A program made the translations under genes and the position numbers. DNA of 64,000 nt from Mrakia gelida. Taxonomy: Eukaryota; Basidiomycota; Tremellomycetes; Cystofilobasidiales; Mrakiaceae. Below the pieces are notes generated by a model, which was not told where the DNA came from, did no database searches, and saw only the letters and a list, made by a program, of their open reading frames with translations. Each line of letters begins with the position of its first letter. Within the stretch, counting starts at the first letter, position 1. The DNA is taken from contig BRON01000015.1 in the NCBI GenBank assembly GCA_024345305.1, forward strand, positions 1,202,520-1,266,519, in the 5' to 3' direction. Of this stretch, positions 43,901 to 51,406 are shown one piece after another.

Positions 43901-45284
43901 GATCGAGTTTGGTGAAGAATTTTGCCTTGGAGAGTCGATCGAGGGATTCGGGGATGAGGGGGAGAGGGTAGCGATTCTTGAGGGTGATCTTGTTGAGTCC
44001 TCGGTAGTCGACGCAAAGGCGAAGAGATCCGTCCTTCTTTTTGACGAAAAGGATGGGAGCCCCAGCGGGAGAGGTTGAGTGTCGAATGAATCCTTTGGTG
44101 AGGTTTTCGTCGATGAAGGTCTTGAGAGCGTCGAGTTCCGTGGCGGAGAGTCCGTAGATGTGTTGGAAGGGAGGAGTGGAGCCGGATTCGGTGTTGATCT
44201 TGAGGTCGTAGGATCGATGAGGAGGGAGGATGTCGGCGGAGGATTTTTCGAAGACTGAGCGATAGGGAAGGAACTCGGGAGGGAGGTGTTTGTCGAGGTT
44301 GAAGGTTGGATCCGAGGGAGGTTCCTCTCCTGAGCGAGGAGGAGAGATGTCGACAGGAACGGGGGAATAGTTGGCTGAGAGAGAGTAGACGTTCTTGAAT
44401 GCTCCTGCCTTGGCGGCTTGAGTGAAGGCGGCAGCGGAAATGATGGATATTTGAGGGAGAGGCGAGGTTGGGGGCGAGGGAGATGCGACGGTGGGCCGCG
44501 TCGAGGGTCTTGGTTTGCTGGGAGGAGGCTTGCTGAGGGAAGGAGGTTTTGGCGATGGGTGGAATGATGAGGGAAGGGAAGAGAGTGGAGTGGGGGTGGA
44601 AGCTGTTGGGAAGCGAAGATTCCGATCCGCGATAGGTGGGAGGCAGTGATAGTCGCAGTGGTCCGAGAGGAAGTCAAGCGAGTGGGTGCTCCATCCGATT
44701 GTTGGTTCGTGTTTTTTGAGCCAGGGGATTCCGAGGATGATGGGGTAGGATCCGAGGGTAGTGATGTCGAAGGAGAGGGTTTCGGAGTGAAGTGGCGATG
44801 AGGAGGTGACGGAGAAAGGGAGTGGAGAGGTGTGGTGGGTGACGGCGCCAGAGGAGATGGAACGACCATCAACAACGACGAGTTCCCGAGGAATGGGTTT
44901 GGCGACCGTTTTGAGGGAATGGGCGGAGACGAAGGTAGAGTCGACGAAGTTTGAGGTAGCTCCGGAGTCCAGCATCGCGAAGGTCTTGACGGCGAAAGAC
45001 CCGAAGCCCAGCGAGACTTCGATAACGAGGTGATCCTCCTCTGAGAAGATCGTCTCGAGCGCAAGGATTTCGAAGGGGTTTGGATGGGTGAAAGGTGAGA
45101 GCGAGTTGGAGAGGGAGTTGAGGGAGATGTTGAGAGGGGAGGGAGTGGTAAGACGACCGGGGTGAGGATGGGAAGTCGATTTGGAGTTGGCGACCAAAGA
45201 GGAGTTTGGTAGGTTTATAGTTGACGAGGACGAGAGCGAGGACCGGTGATTGTTGGGCTGAGCGAAGGGGGAAGGCTGTGGCCT
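40911..45284 (-). CDS. gypsy A Pol, in the same frame as Gag after one UGA
   Basis: Mirror of the copy B pol (see 51407-55780). Aspartic protease (MLDSGATSNFVDS), reverse transcriptase (YLDDILIYS), RNase H (LETDASDFAIAGIL), a Pro-rich tandem-repeat linker (42440-42712), integrase (zinc-binding LAGHLGRTKTHDLLRRSF with GCDTCARNK; DRGTTFTSS) and chromodomain (YLVHWEGYQDFDDTWEP). No disabling mutation is seen apart from the UGA separating it from gag. Confidence 0.95.
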   Translation of the reverse strand, partial: RPQPSPFAQPNNHRSSLSSSSTINLPNSSLVANSKSTSHPHPGRLTTPSPLNISLNSLSNSLSPFTHPNPFEILALETIFSEEDHLVIEVSLGFGSFAVKTFAMLDSGATSNFVDSTFVSAHSLKTVAKPIPRELVVVDGRSISSGAVTHHTSPLPFSVTSSSPLHSETLSFDITTLGSYPIILGIPWLKKHEPTIGWSTHSLDFLSDHCDYHCLPPIADRNLRFPTASTPTPLSSLPSSFHPSPKPPSLSKPPPSKPRPSTRPTVASPSPPTSPLPQISIISAAAFTQAAKAGAFKNVYSLSANYSPVPVDISPPRSGEEPPSDPTFNLDKHLPPEFLPYRSVFEKSSADILPPHRSYDLKINTESGSTPPFQHIYGLSATELDALKTFIDENLTKGFIRHSTSPAGAPILFVKKKDGSLRLCVDYRGLNKITLKNRYPLPLIPESLDRLSKAKFFTKLDLRGAYNLVRIAPGDEWKTAFRCRYGHFEYTVMPFGLTNAPAAFQHFMNDTLRQHLDIFCIVYLDDILIYSNSLAEHTQHVSVILKALQEAQLWVKPEKCEFYKEEVDFLGYVVGRNGVRMDKNKVSAILEWSPPSSVKDIQVFLGFANFYRRFIHHFSDIAAPLTSLLRKDVPFDFGRDALSAFNKLKTAFTTAPVLTVFDPSLPLLLETDASDFAIAGILSQRSPTNEFNHPIAFYSRKLNPAELNYEIHDKEMLAIVECLKEWRHYCEGHPSTLTIHSDHEALQYFNSSKVLTRRQARWCELLGNFSFVIHYKQGTKMELPDALSRRSGLSEGSRASQQAPQRVLKPGQLVAPPRPPSEPFVNLTPAINTPPHLSIAQGSRPIRTSTRLSLSKPQQPQPPPSILAPSLDPAPQPPPSILAPSLDPQPPPSILAPSLDPAPQPPPSILAPSLDPAPQPPPSILAPSLVPEPQPPPSILAPSLDPQPADPDPDLVGRIRRATSLDPSLDEIGQLLRNPMLPLEYDNFILLRDFSLHPTLDLILFKGLIRVPNDHQLRLDIVRSCHNTLLAGHLGRTKTHDLLRRSFIFPLDSDFVGTYVAGCDTCARNKPSRQLPLGLLQPIPPPLAPWRQISMDGIVKLPLSNGFDCIQVFVDRFSKMVVLVPYKEDGFNASDLAKMYLNHVVAHHGLQTDILSDRGTTFTSSFFTSFIQLLGVRPHFTTAFHPQGNGQTEKTNQATETYLRMFCDYNQSNWSGLLPTCAFALNNSRSATTLESPFFADHGYHPLAPSDFLLTATSHNPAANTEILALAKVHSSIHHSIIHAQDLQKKYYDRKHRAPIRRDKDGKEVDLFNVGDLVWLNSRNISTARPSFKLDARNLGPFPIVKKLSPITFVLDLPPTLQVHPVFHVSLLLPHSPGLHDQHQDPPPIIEFESQEHFIPERILAHEHRPDGTYYLVHWEGYQDFDDTWEPANGLARLRVLNSYLRSHKDARPRKGS

Positions 45285-46376
45285 TCATTCCAAAGCGGGA
45301 AGAGGGGTGACCGTTGCCGAGGGAAGTGCGTCGGTTCCGTATTCCAAAGCGGAAAGCTGATGTTGTCGTCGATTCGCCGCGAGAGGACAGGTGATTGCGA
45401 AGTGACCCGTTCCACCACAGTATCCGCAGAGTCCGAGAGTTCGTCGGCGAAGTTTTTCGGCGTCGGTGAGAGGTCCTCGAGGTCGAGAAGTAGTCGCGTC
45501 GACGTCCATTGGAGTTGGTCCAGAGGAGAGGGTGGAGTTTCGAGGGAGGAAGTTGGTGACGGGGAAAGGCTGTTTTCGACGGTTGTAAAGGAGGGTGTCC
45601 CATCGGATTGAAGTGTTGATGAGGGTTTCCAAGTCGGTGAAGTCGGTGGAGAGAGGGTTGAGGATTCGATCCTTGACGTCGTCCTTGAGTCCGTCGTAGT
45701 AGGCATGTCGAAGAGACTGATCGCTCATCTCGAGGGAGGAAGCGAAGCGTCGGAAGTCGATGGCGTAAGTGGTGCAGGGTCCTGTTTGTTTGAGTTTGGC
45801 GAGGGAGCGTCGAGAGGTTTCAATGAGGTCCGCGTCTCCGAAGTCTTGGAGGAACTTCTTCTTGAAGAGAATCCAATCCTGAGACCAGTTGGGAGGAGTC
45901 TCGTCATCCTTGAGATCGAGAGCCGGTCGGATCCAGTGAAAGGCGGCGTCCTTGAGGTAGGTAACGACGAAGGTGATCTTGGCCGAGTCGGAGGAGTAGG
46001 AACGAGGTTGGACTTTGAAGACGAGTTCGCACTTGATGAGGAATTCCCTCGCTTCGGAAACTTTTCCGGTGAAGGGAGTAGGAGCAGCGACCTTGGGCTC
46101 CTTGGGTTCTTGAGCGTAGGGGATGGAGGAGTTGTGGAGGGAGGAATTGACCGAAGAGGGGAGTTGAGCTTGAAGTTGGTGGACGAGTTGGACGAGTTCC
46201 TCCTGTTGAGCTTGAGCTTGAGCAAGTGCCTGTTGCTGTTGATCGAGGTTGGTCCTGAAGCGGTTGGAGGCGACGTCATGTTGGTCTTGTTGCCATCTGA
46301 GGGCGTCGGAAAACCATCCAGGAGAGTTCGTTTCGTGCTCAGAGCTGAAAGCAGGAGAGGAGGCGTCGGAGGACAT
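45285..46376 (-). CDS. gypsy A Gag
   Basis: Mirror of copy B gag. It starts at MSSDASSPAFSSEHETNSPG; an upstream in-frame Met lies inside the LTR and is unlikely to be used. It has a glutamine-rich coiled region (NLDQQQQALAQAQAQQEELV), the retrotransposon gag domain (FLIKCELVFKV, DWILFKKKFLQDFGD) and one CCHC knuckle CGYCGGTGHFAITC near the C-terminus. Confidence 0.95.
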   Translation of the reverse strand: MSSDASSPAFSSEHETNSPGWFSDALRWQQDQHDVASNRFRTNLDQQQQALAQAQAQQEELVQLVHQLQAQLPSSVNSSLHNSSIPYAQEPKEPKVAAPTPFTGKVSEAREFLIKCELVFKVQPRSYSSDSAKITFVVTYLKDAAFHWIRPALDLKDDETPPNWSQDWILFKKKFLQDFGDADLIETSRRSLAKLKQTGPCTTYAIDFRRFASSLEMSDQSLRHAYYDGLKDDVKDRILNPLSTDFTDLETLINTSIRWDTLLYNRRKQPFPVTNFLPRNSTLSSGPTPMDVDATTSRPRGPLTDAEKLRRRTLGLCGYCGGTGHFAITCPLAANRRQHQLSALEYGTDALPSATVTPLPALE

Positions 46377-46434
46377 GTTGTTGTTGTTGGGGGATTGGTG
46401 ATAAGCAGGCGACCGGTTTGTTGATCTTGAATTA

Positions 46435-46820
46435 TGTGAGGATCGAGCGAGGAGCGGGGATGGCGAGGGAACGAGAGCGACGCGACGAAGAGAAGTCAGG
46501 TGCTTATCGAGGAACGAGGACGAGGTATGATCCAAAGGTGATTCAAGATAGAGGTTAGAAAGTGAAAAGCGAGGCGAACATATTTAAGGGAGGCGAAGCG
46601 ATCAAAGGGAAGAAAGAACAAAAGACTTTGAAGGCTGAAACGATAACAGGGGAAGAGTTATGAACAAAGGGACAAAGGCAGAACGCGTAGCTGAGAACAA
46701 AGGACTAGTAGCGGTGAAAGGGAAGTAGGGGGAAGAAAGGGAAAGAGTAAGGGAGAGTGAAACAAGAAGGAGCTGAAACCTGATTCCCTGACAAAGGAGC
46801 TGAAACCTGATTCCCTGACA
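46435..46820 (-). repeat. 5' LTR of gypsy A
   Basis: 386 bp. TATA-like ttaaata at 46581-46587 on the element strand, with the predicted RNA start near 46549. Confidence 0.96.
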
Positions 46821-47386
46821 ACGAGGTGAGGAACGAAGGAAGCATCGAGCTCAACATCCCAATCTCACCTTCGCTTTTGCATTCTCTCTCTCCCTTCTCA
46901 GCTCAACACCTCATACAAGGCTCGTCCACTCTACACACTTGCCCTCCTGAGCCCTGTTCGCCCGGGAAAGAGTCAACTCCTGACACTGATCTTGAACCTT
47001 CTCCGCCTTGTTCCCTCTCCCTTCGAACAGCCATGACCTCTTCCTCCATCCCTTTGTCTTCTCACCCCTTCTTCCCAAACCCGGATCCACCCTCCCATTC
47101 CCTCTCAACACACACACATACCACCAGCCTCCTCCGCCAGTTCTTCTTCCTCCTGTTCGTATGCGTCGTCGCAAACAACGCTACCCACTCCTACGCTACC
47201 CACTCCTACGTCAACGGGAAACATCCTCCCATGTCGACGGCGGGGGCGACGATGGTGGTCTACTACCTTTTTGTGCGGCGTGGTGAAAGGGGAGGAGGGC
47301 GAGGAAGAGGGAGGAATGGAGAGGAAGCCGGAGCGCAAGAAGGATCAGCGAGGGGGAACAGGGGCTGGGAAGGAGATGGGGGTTAG
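46821..47386 (+). CDS. displaced 3' exon of the RhoGEF gene
   Basis: Immediately after gypsy A the sequence acgag is followed by a good 5' splice donor (gtgagg, 46826) and, 75 bp on, an acceptor (cttctcag). The exon then reads LNTSYKARPLYTLALLSPVR and continues Ser/Pro/Thr-rich to a hydrophobic stretch QFFFLLFVCVVANNA and a stop at 47384-47386. The acgag has no exon to its left here, but joined to the reverse complement of 56204 onward it completes an exon ending IKSGELDE. I infer this is the downstream part of the gene whose DH-PH part lies at 56.2-57.2 kb, cut off by inversion. The exact C-terminus is uncertain. Confidence 0.55.
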
Positions 47387-48160
47387 TGCGAACGCTGAGG
47401 AGAAGGAATACCGCGATTTATGATGGAGGAGGGCGAGGACGGGCTAGATGTCCTCCGAACGTCCTCAAACGATCATTGAGGAGGACTTGGGAGAGGAAGA
47501 CAATCAAATAAGAGGTGTGGTAGATTGGGTTGATAAAGCGCGTGAAGGAGGTGAAGAAGGAATCGTGGGCGTAGGAGAGAGAGCCGGGTGTAAGGGTGAG
47601 GTTGGTGGGTGGAGAGGCTGAGATGAGGTCGGGGAAGGAGGGGAGGTAGAAGGATGTGAGGTAGGCGATCATAGTGGCCTGAGGGAGAGAGAGGACAAGA
47701 TGTGTTGGCGAGTTAGGATCCAGACTCTTTGTTCCTTTTCTTTCCTTTCCGATTGCCTTTCCTCCCGCGTCGAATGACGACAAAACTAACTCTCGCTCTT
47801 TCCTTACTGCTCCCCTCCTTCAGGACGCTCTCAAGACGATCGCGAACGAGGAAGGATGGCGGGGCCTCTACGCTGCTCGGATGCCGACGATGTTTGGACT
47901 GCTGTTTGGGGATTCCTCCTTGATTCGGGAGTTGGGAGGAAGAACCAGCGGAGAGAGATTAGGACTTTGCTTCGCTCGATGGGTAACATGCCGTAATATG
48001 TTTTACTTTGCGAGATGCCTTATATATACTTTTGAACTTACATATCAGAATTTCAGCCAGATTCTTCGAGCGGCTCGGTTCCAGGGTTCCTTCAGATGAG
48101 TCACAAAACGCTTAGCTCGCACCCTTCTTTTCTCTTCTAACCACCAGCATCCTCCGTTGC
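47387..48160. other. weak coding; mitochondrial-carrier-like scrap at 47824-47910
   Basis: After a cttcag acceptor the plus strand reads DALKTIANEEGWRGLYAARM, the style of the loop that follows odd-numbered helices of mitochondrial carriers (EGW+GLY). The usual following Gly is replaced and no membrane helices accompany it. A minus frame 47418-47783 has hydrophobic stretches (YLTSFYLPSFPDL, SYLIVFLSQVLL) but no recognised family. Probably decayed exons. Confidence 0.3.
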
Positions 48161-48191
48161 TCCCTTGCCGTCCTCCAGCCCTCCTCTTTGC

Positions 48192-48512
48192 ATGGTCAAA
48201 CCCTTCCCCACCGAAATCCTAGAGAGGATTCTTTTCTACTACTTCCATCAAGACGAGCTCTTTCAAACTCCAGAGCAAGCCTTCGGCCTCGTCACTCCTC
48301 CTCGAACCTCAACCTCCCTCCTCCTCGTCTCAAAAGACTTCCGGCTCCTCGTCCTCCCTCTCCTCTACTCCTCCATCAGTATCACTCAACCGCACCACTG
48401 GGAGCTCCTCTTTAGATGGGGATCGGGAGACCTAGTTGGGAACTCAAAGGAAGCGAACTTAAGGAGGAGCATGGTTCGAGAGCTCAGGATCGACCACAAA
48501 GTGCGCCTTTAG
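48192..48512 (+). CDS. F-box-like protein, 5' exon, cut by a repeat
   Basis: MVKPFPTEILERILFYYF, then LLLVSKDFRLLVLPLLYSSI, is a typical fungal F-box-like N-terminus. The frame ends 6 bp before a repeat copy (48518-48666). A gtgcgc donor near the end (after RELRIDH) would allow an intron, but no downstream exon with leucine-rich repeats was found, so the gene appears truncated. Confidence 0.6.
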   Translation: MVKPFPTEILERILFYYFHQDELFQTPEQAFGLVTPPRTSTSLLLVSKDFRLLVLPLLYSSISITQPHHWELLFRWGSGDLVGNSKEANLRRSMVRELRIDHKVRL

Positions 48513-48517
48513 GGTTA

Positions 48518-48666
48518 GAGGGCTCACACTGAGAGGAGGAGGTTCTTCACTTGTACTGAAGACCATCCTCCTCCAGGTGAGTTCTACCGTCTCTCACTAC
48601 TATATCTCTTTTATATATTACTTGTACTGAAGACCATCCTCCTCCAGAGCCGAATCCTCACAACAG
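48518..48666 (+). repeat. third, truncated arm of the 31.9-33.4 kb inverted-repeat element
   Basis: Matches 33231-33382, including both copies of acttgtactgaagaccatcc and the terminal cctcacaacag. The other half of the arm is missing. Confidence 0.88.
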
Positions 48667-48946
48667 GGGTGGCGGTCGGTGGAGAGGAGACGAAGAGGGA
48701 ACCCGGAGTTTCTTGACGGTCGAGTTTCGGAGGCAGAATCACCTCGGTTTGAGCTCTCGTCTCGAAAGCCTCTGATTACCGGTAGAGGCAGGTCGTCGAC
48801 CGTGAAGAGCATCGACCCGACGCGTCGTCCAGATTTGCATCGCGATCTGCCGAAACGAAGACGGCCTCGGTCAACAGCACGACTCCCATAGACGGGATGA
48901 AGGATCTCCAAACAGTTTAAGCTCACCTGCAGAGCTAGACCTCGGC

Positions 48947-49687
48947 TCAGTCCAGCTTCTTGAGCTCAACCTCCTTCTCCTTCGCTCGGACCTCCTCGAC
49001 GACACCGCCCTTCCCTCCAGCCTTCGACGCTTCCATCTCAGCCTTCAGCTTCTCCATCCGAGCTTCTTTAGCCAGGTTCGTTCTCATGATGTCATCCTCG
49101 TTCCAAGGATTCTCGTTCGAGGTGTCAAATCCTGATGAGAGCCAGCGAAACGAATCGAAGCGGTAAGTTCGTTCTCGTTCTTCCTTCCTCGTCTCAAGAG
49201 ACCGTCACAGAAGGCTTCTTCACGCACCCACGTTGATCACGAAGAGCATGACCACCACCACAGTGACGCTTATCCCAACAGCCGCGTCTGTAGCTTTCTT
49301 CTCGTCGTTCGTCGACTTGAGGGCGATGACCAGACACCAGAGGATGCTTCCCGCGACGACGTTTAAGTTGGTGGCAGTCCACTGGGCTCCGTAGCGACCT
49401 TTCGGGGTTTGGGGAGCGTAGAGGACAACGATGCGAGGGAGAAGAAGGTGGAGCGTGATGAAGGTCGAGAGGACGAGGAAGAGGGAAGGTAAAGGAGGAG
49501 GGAGGTTGCGAGGGTCGAGTCCGAGGTGAAGGGAGAGGAAGAAGTACGGGGTTAGGAGCAGTGAGAGAGCGAGGAACAAGGGGAGGGGCGATTTGGGAGC
49601 TTTGAGAGCGGCTGGTGAGGCTGTAGTAGTAGCAAGGGGGTCGAGAGACGAGGAGGAGGGAGGGGGAGGAGGAAGAGAGCTGGCCAT
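48947..49687 (-). CDS. small polytopic membrane protein, family not recognised
   Basis: Two exons, 49228-49687 and 48947-49131, joined over a 96-bp GT-AG intron, give 214 residues from MASSLPPPPPSS. Four hydrophobic segments are visible (PLFLALSLLLTPYFFLSL, LFLVLSTFITLHLLLP, VVAGSILWCLVIALK, VGISVTVVVVMLFVIN), followed by a charged cytosolic-type tail (GFDTSNENPWNEDDIMRTNL, coiled LAKEARMEKLKAEMEASKAG) ending VELKKLD. No frameshift. Coding-like sequence continues upstream (VTTEELRNSLQTTTSELDDA), so an extra 5' exon, perhaps from the ATG at 49866, is possible. In the inferred ancestral arrangement it was divergent from the FGGY kinase, sharing a promoter of about 0.2 kb. Confidence 0.65.
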
Positions 49688-49865
49688 CCTGTTTGCGTCG
49701 TCGAGCTCGCTCGTGGTGGTTTGGAGGGAGTTCCGAAGCTCCTCGGTTGTCACCCTTGCTTTCAGCCTCTTTCCATGCAACTTCGTAACCCAAATTTCAA
49801 GCTCCGGATTTCCCCTATTGACCTGCAAAGGACCGGCGAAGATTCCGCGCAACCGCCAACGACCA

Positions 49866-49870
49866 TCTTC
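49866..49870. other. gypsy B left flank TCTTC
   Basis: TCTTC before the 5' LTR of gypsy B. Its own right flank (56204-56208) is CTCGT, so B lacks a target duplication, but TCTTC is the complement of the GAAGA that flanks gypsy A. Confidence 0.9.
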
Positions 49871-50256
49871 TGTCAGGGAATCAGGTTTCAGCTCCTTTGT
49901 CAGGGAATCAGGTTTCAGCTCCTTCTTGTTTCACTCTCCCTTACTCTTTCCCTTTCTTCCCCCTACTTCCCTTTCACCGCTACTAGTCCTTTGTTCTCAG
50001 CTACGCGTTCTGCCTTTGTCCCTTTGTTCATAACTCTTCCCCTGTTATCGTTTCAGCCTTCAAAGTCTTTTGTTCTTTCTTCCCTTTGATCGCTTCGCCT
50101 CCCTTAAATATGTTCGCCTCGCTTTTCACTTTCTAACCTCTATCTTGAATCACCTTTGGATCATACCTCGTCCTCGTTCCTCGATAAGCACCTGACTTCT
50201 CTTCGTCGCGTCGCTCTCGTTCCCTCGCCATCCCCGCTCCTCGCTCGATCCTCACA
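49871..50256 (+). repeat. 5' LTR of gypsy B
   Basis: 386 bp with TG...CA ends. The first 27 bp are tandemly duplicated. TATA-like ttaaata at 50104-50110. Confidence 0.96.
50104..50152 (+). promoter_or_regulatory. gypsy LTR core promoter and predicted RNA start
   Basis: ttaaata (50104-50110), then about 32 bp to atcttgaatca (50142-50152). The distance fits TATA-directed initiation. The start is inferred from its complementarity to the primer-binding site, not measured. Confidence 0.5.
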
Positions 50257-50267
50257 TAATTCAAGAT
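50257..50267 (+). other. gypsy B primer-binding site, self-complementary type
   Basis: taattcaagat follows the 5' LTR directly. It can pair with atcttgaatca (50142-50152) at 10 of 11 positions. No tRNA 3' end (starting TGG) is matched. This is the arrangement known for Tf1/sushi-type chromoviruses that prime from their own RNA 5' end. Confidence 0.6.
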
Positions 50268-50314
50268 CAACAAACCGGTCGCCTGCTTATCACCAATCCC
50301 CCAACAACAACAAC

Positions 50315-51406
50315 ATGTCCTCCGACGCCTCCTCTCCTGCTTTCAGCTCTGAGCACGAAACGAACTCTCCTGGATGGTTTTCCGACGCCCTCAGATGGCA
50401 ACAAGACCAACATGACGTCGCCTCCAACCGCTTCAGGACCAACCTCGATCAACAGCAACAGGCACTTGCTCAAGCTCAAGCTCAACAGGAGGAACTCGTC
50501 CAACTCGTCCACCAACTTCAAGCTCAACTCCCCTCTTCGGTCAATTCCTCCCTCCACAACTCCTCCATCCCCTACGCTCAAGAACCCAAGGAGCCCAAGG
50601 TCGCTGCTCCTACTCCCTTCACCGGAAAAGTTTCCGAAGCGAGGGAATTCCTCATCAAGTGCGAACTCGTCTTCAAAGTCCAACCTCGTTCCTACTCCTC
50701 CGACTCGGCCAAGATCACCTTCGTCGTTACCTACCTCAAGGACGCCGCCTTTCACTGGATCCGACCGGCTCTCGATCTCAAGGATGACGAGACTCCTCCC
50801 AACTGGTCTCAGGATTGGATTCTCTTCAAGAAGAAGTTCCTCCAAGACTTCGGAGACGCGGACCTCATTGAAACCTCTCGACGCTCCCTCGCCAAACTCA
50901 AACAAACAGGACCCTGCACCACTTACGCCATCGACTTCCGACGCTTCGCTTCCTCCCTCGAGATGAGCGATCAGTCTCTTCGACATGCCTACTACGACGG
51001 ACTCAAGGACGACGTCAAGGATCGAATCCTCAACCCTCTCTCCACCGACTTCACCGACTTGGAAACCCTCATCAACACTTCAATCCGATGGGACACCCTC
51101 CTTTACAACCGTCGAAAACAGCCTTTCCCCGTCACCAACTTCCTCCCTCGAAACTCCACCCTCTCCTCTGGACCAACTCCAATGGACGTCGACGCGACTA
51201 CTTCTCGACCTCGAGGACCTCTCACCGACGCCGAAAAACTTCGCCGACGAACTCTCGGACTCTGCGGATACTGTGGTGGAACGGGTCACTTCGCAATCAC
51301 CTGTCCTCTCGCGGCGAATCGACGACAACATCAGCTTTCCGCTTTGGAATACGGAACCGACGCACTTCCCTCGGCAACGGTCACCCCTCTTCCCGCTTTG
51401 GAATGA
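50315..51406 (+). CDS. gypsy B Gag
   Basis: Start MSSDASSPAFSSEHETNSPG chosen because the earlier in-frame ATG at 50156 lies in the LTR, close to the predicted RNA start. Features are a Gln-rich coiled segment, retrotransposon gag domain (AREFLIKCELVFKVQ to FADSDLIET-like helices; FRRFASSLEMSDQSLRHAYY) and knuckle CGYCGGTGHFAITC. It ends LPALE with TGA at 51404-51406. Confidence 0.95.
   Translation: MSSDASSPAFSSEHETNSPGWFSDALRWQQDQHDVASNRFRTNLDQQQQALAQAQAQQEELVQLVHQLQAQLPSSVNSSLHNSSIPYAQEPKEPKVAAPTPFTGKVSEAREFLIKCELVFKVQPRSYSSDSAKITFVVTYLKDAAFHWIRPALDLKDDETPPNWSQDWILFKKKFLQDFGDADLIETSRRSLAKLKQTGPCTTYAIDFRRFASSLEMSDQSLRHAYYDGLKDDVKDRILNPLSTDFTDLETLINTSIRWDTLLYNRRKQPFPVTNFLPRNSTLSSGPTPMDVDATTSRPRGPLTDAEKLRRRTLGLCGYCGGTGHFAITCPLAANRRQHQLSALEYGTDALPSATVTPLPALE

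Larger units (their letters stand above)
40488..46820 (-). mobile_element. Ty3/gypsy chromovirus, copy A, intact
   Basis: 6,333 bp with 386-bp LTRs at 40488-40873 (3') and 46435-46820 (5'). Gag is at 45285-46376 and pol at 40911-45284. It is the exact mirror of copy B: every ORF maps by subtracting its coordinate from 96691, and the translated proteins are the same. The 3' LTR lies 24 bp from the start codon of the FGGY gene and points toward it, so it could act as a promoter for that gene. Confidence 0.97.

Noticed and set aside
46821..49870. Spacer as a composite transposon carried between inverted gypsy elements
   Set aside because: Each element has its own recoverable target duplication, so they inserted independently; nothing indicates joint mobility.
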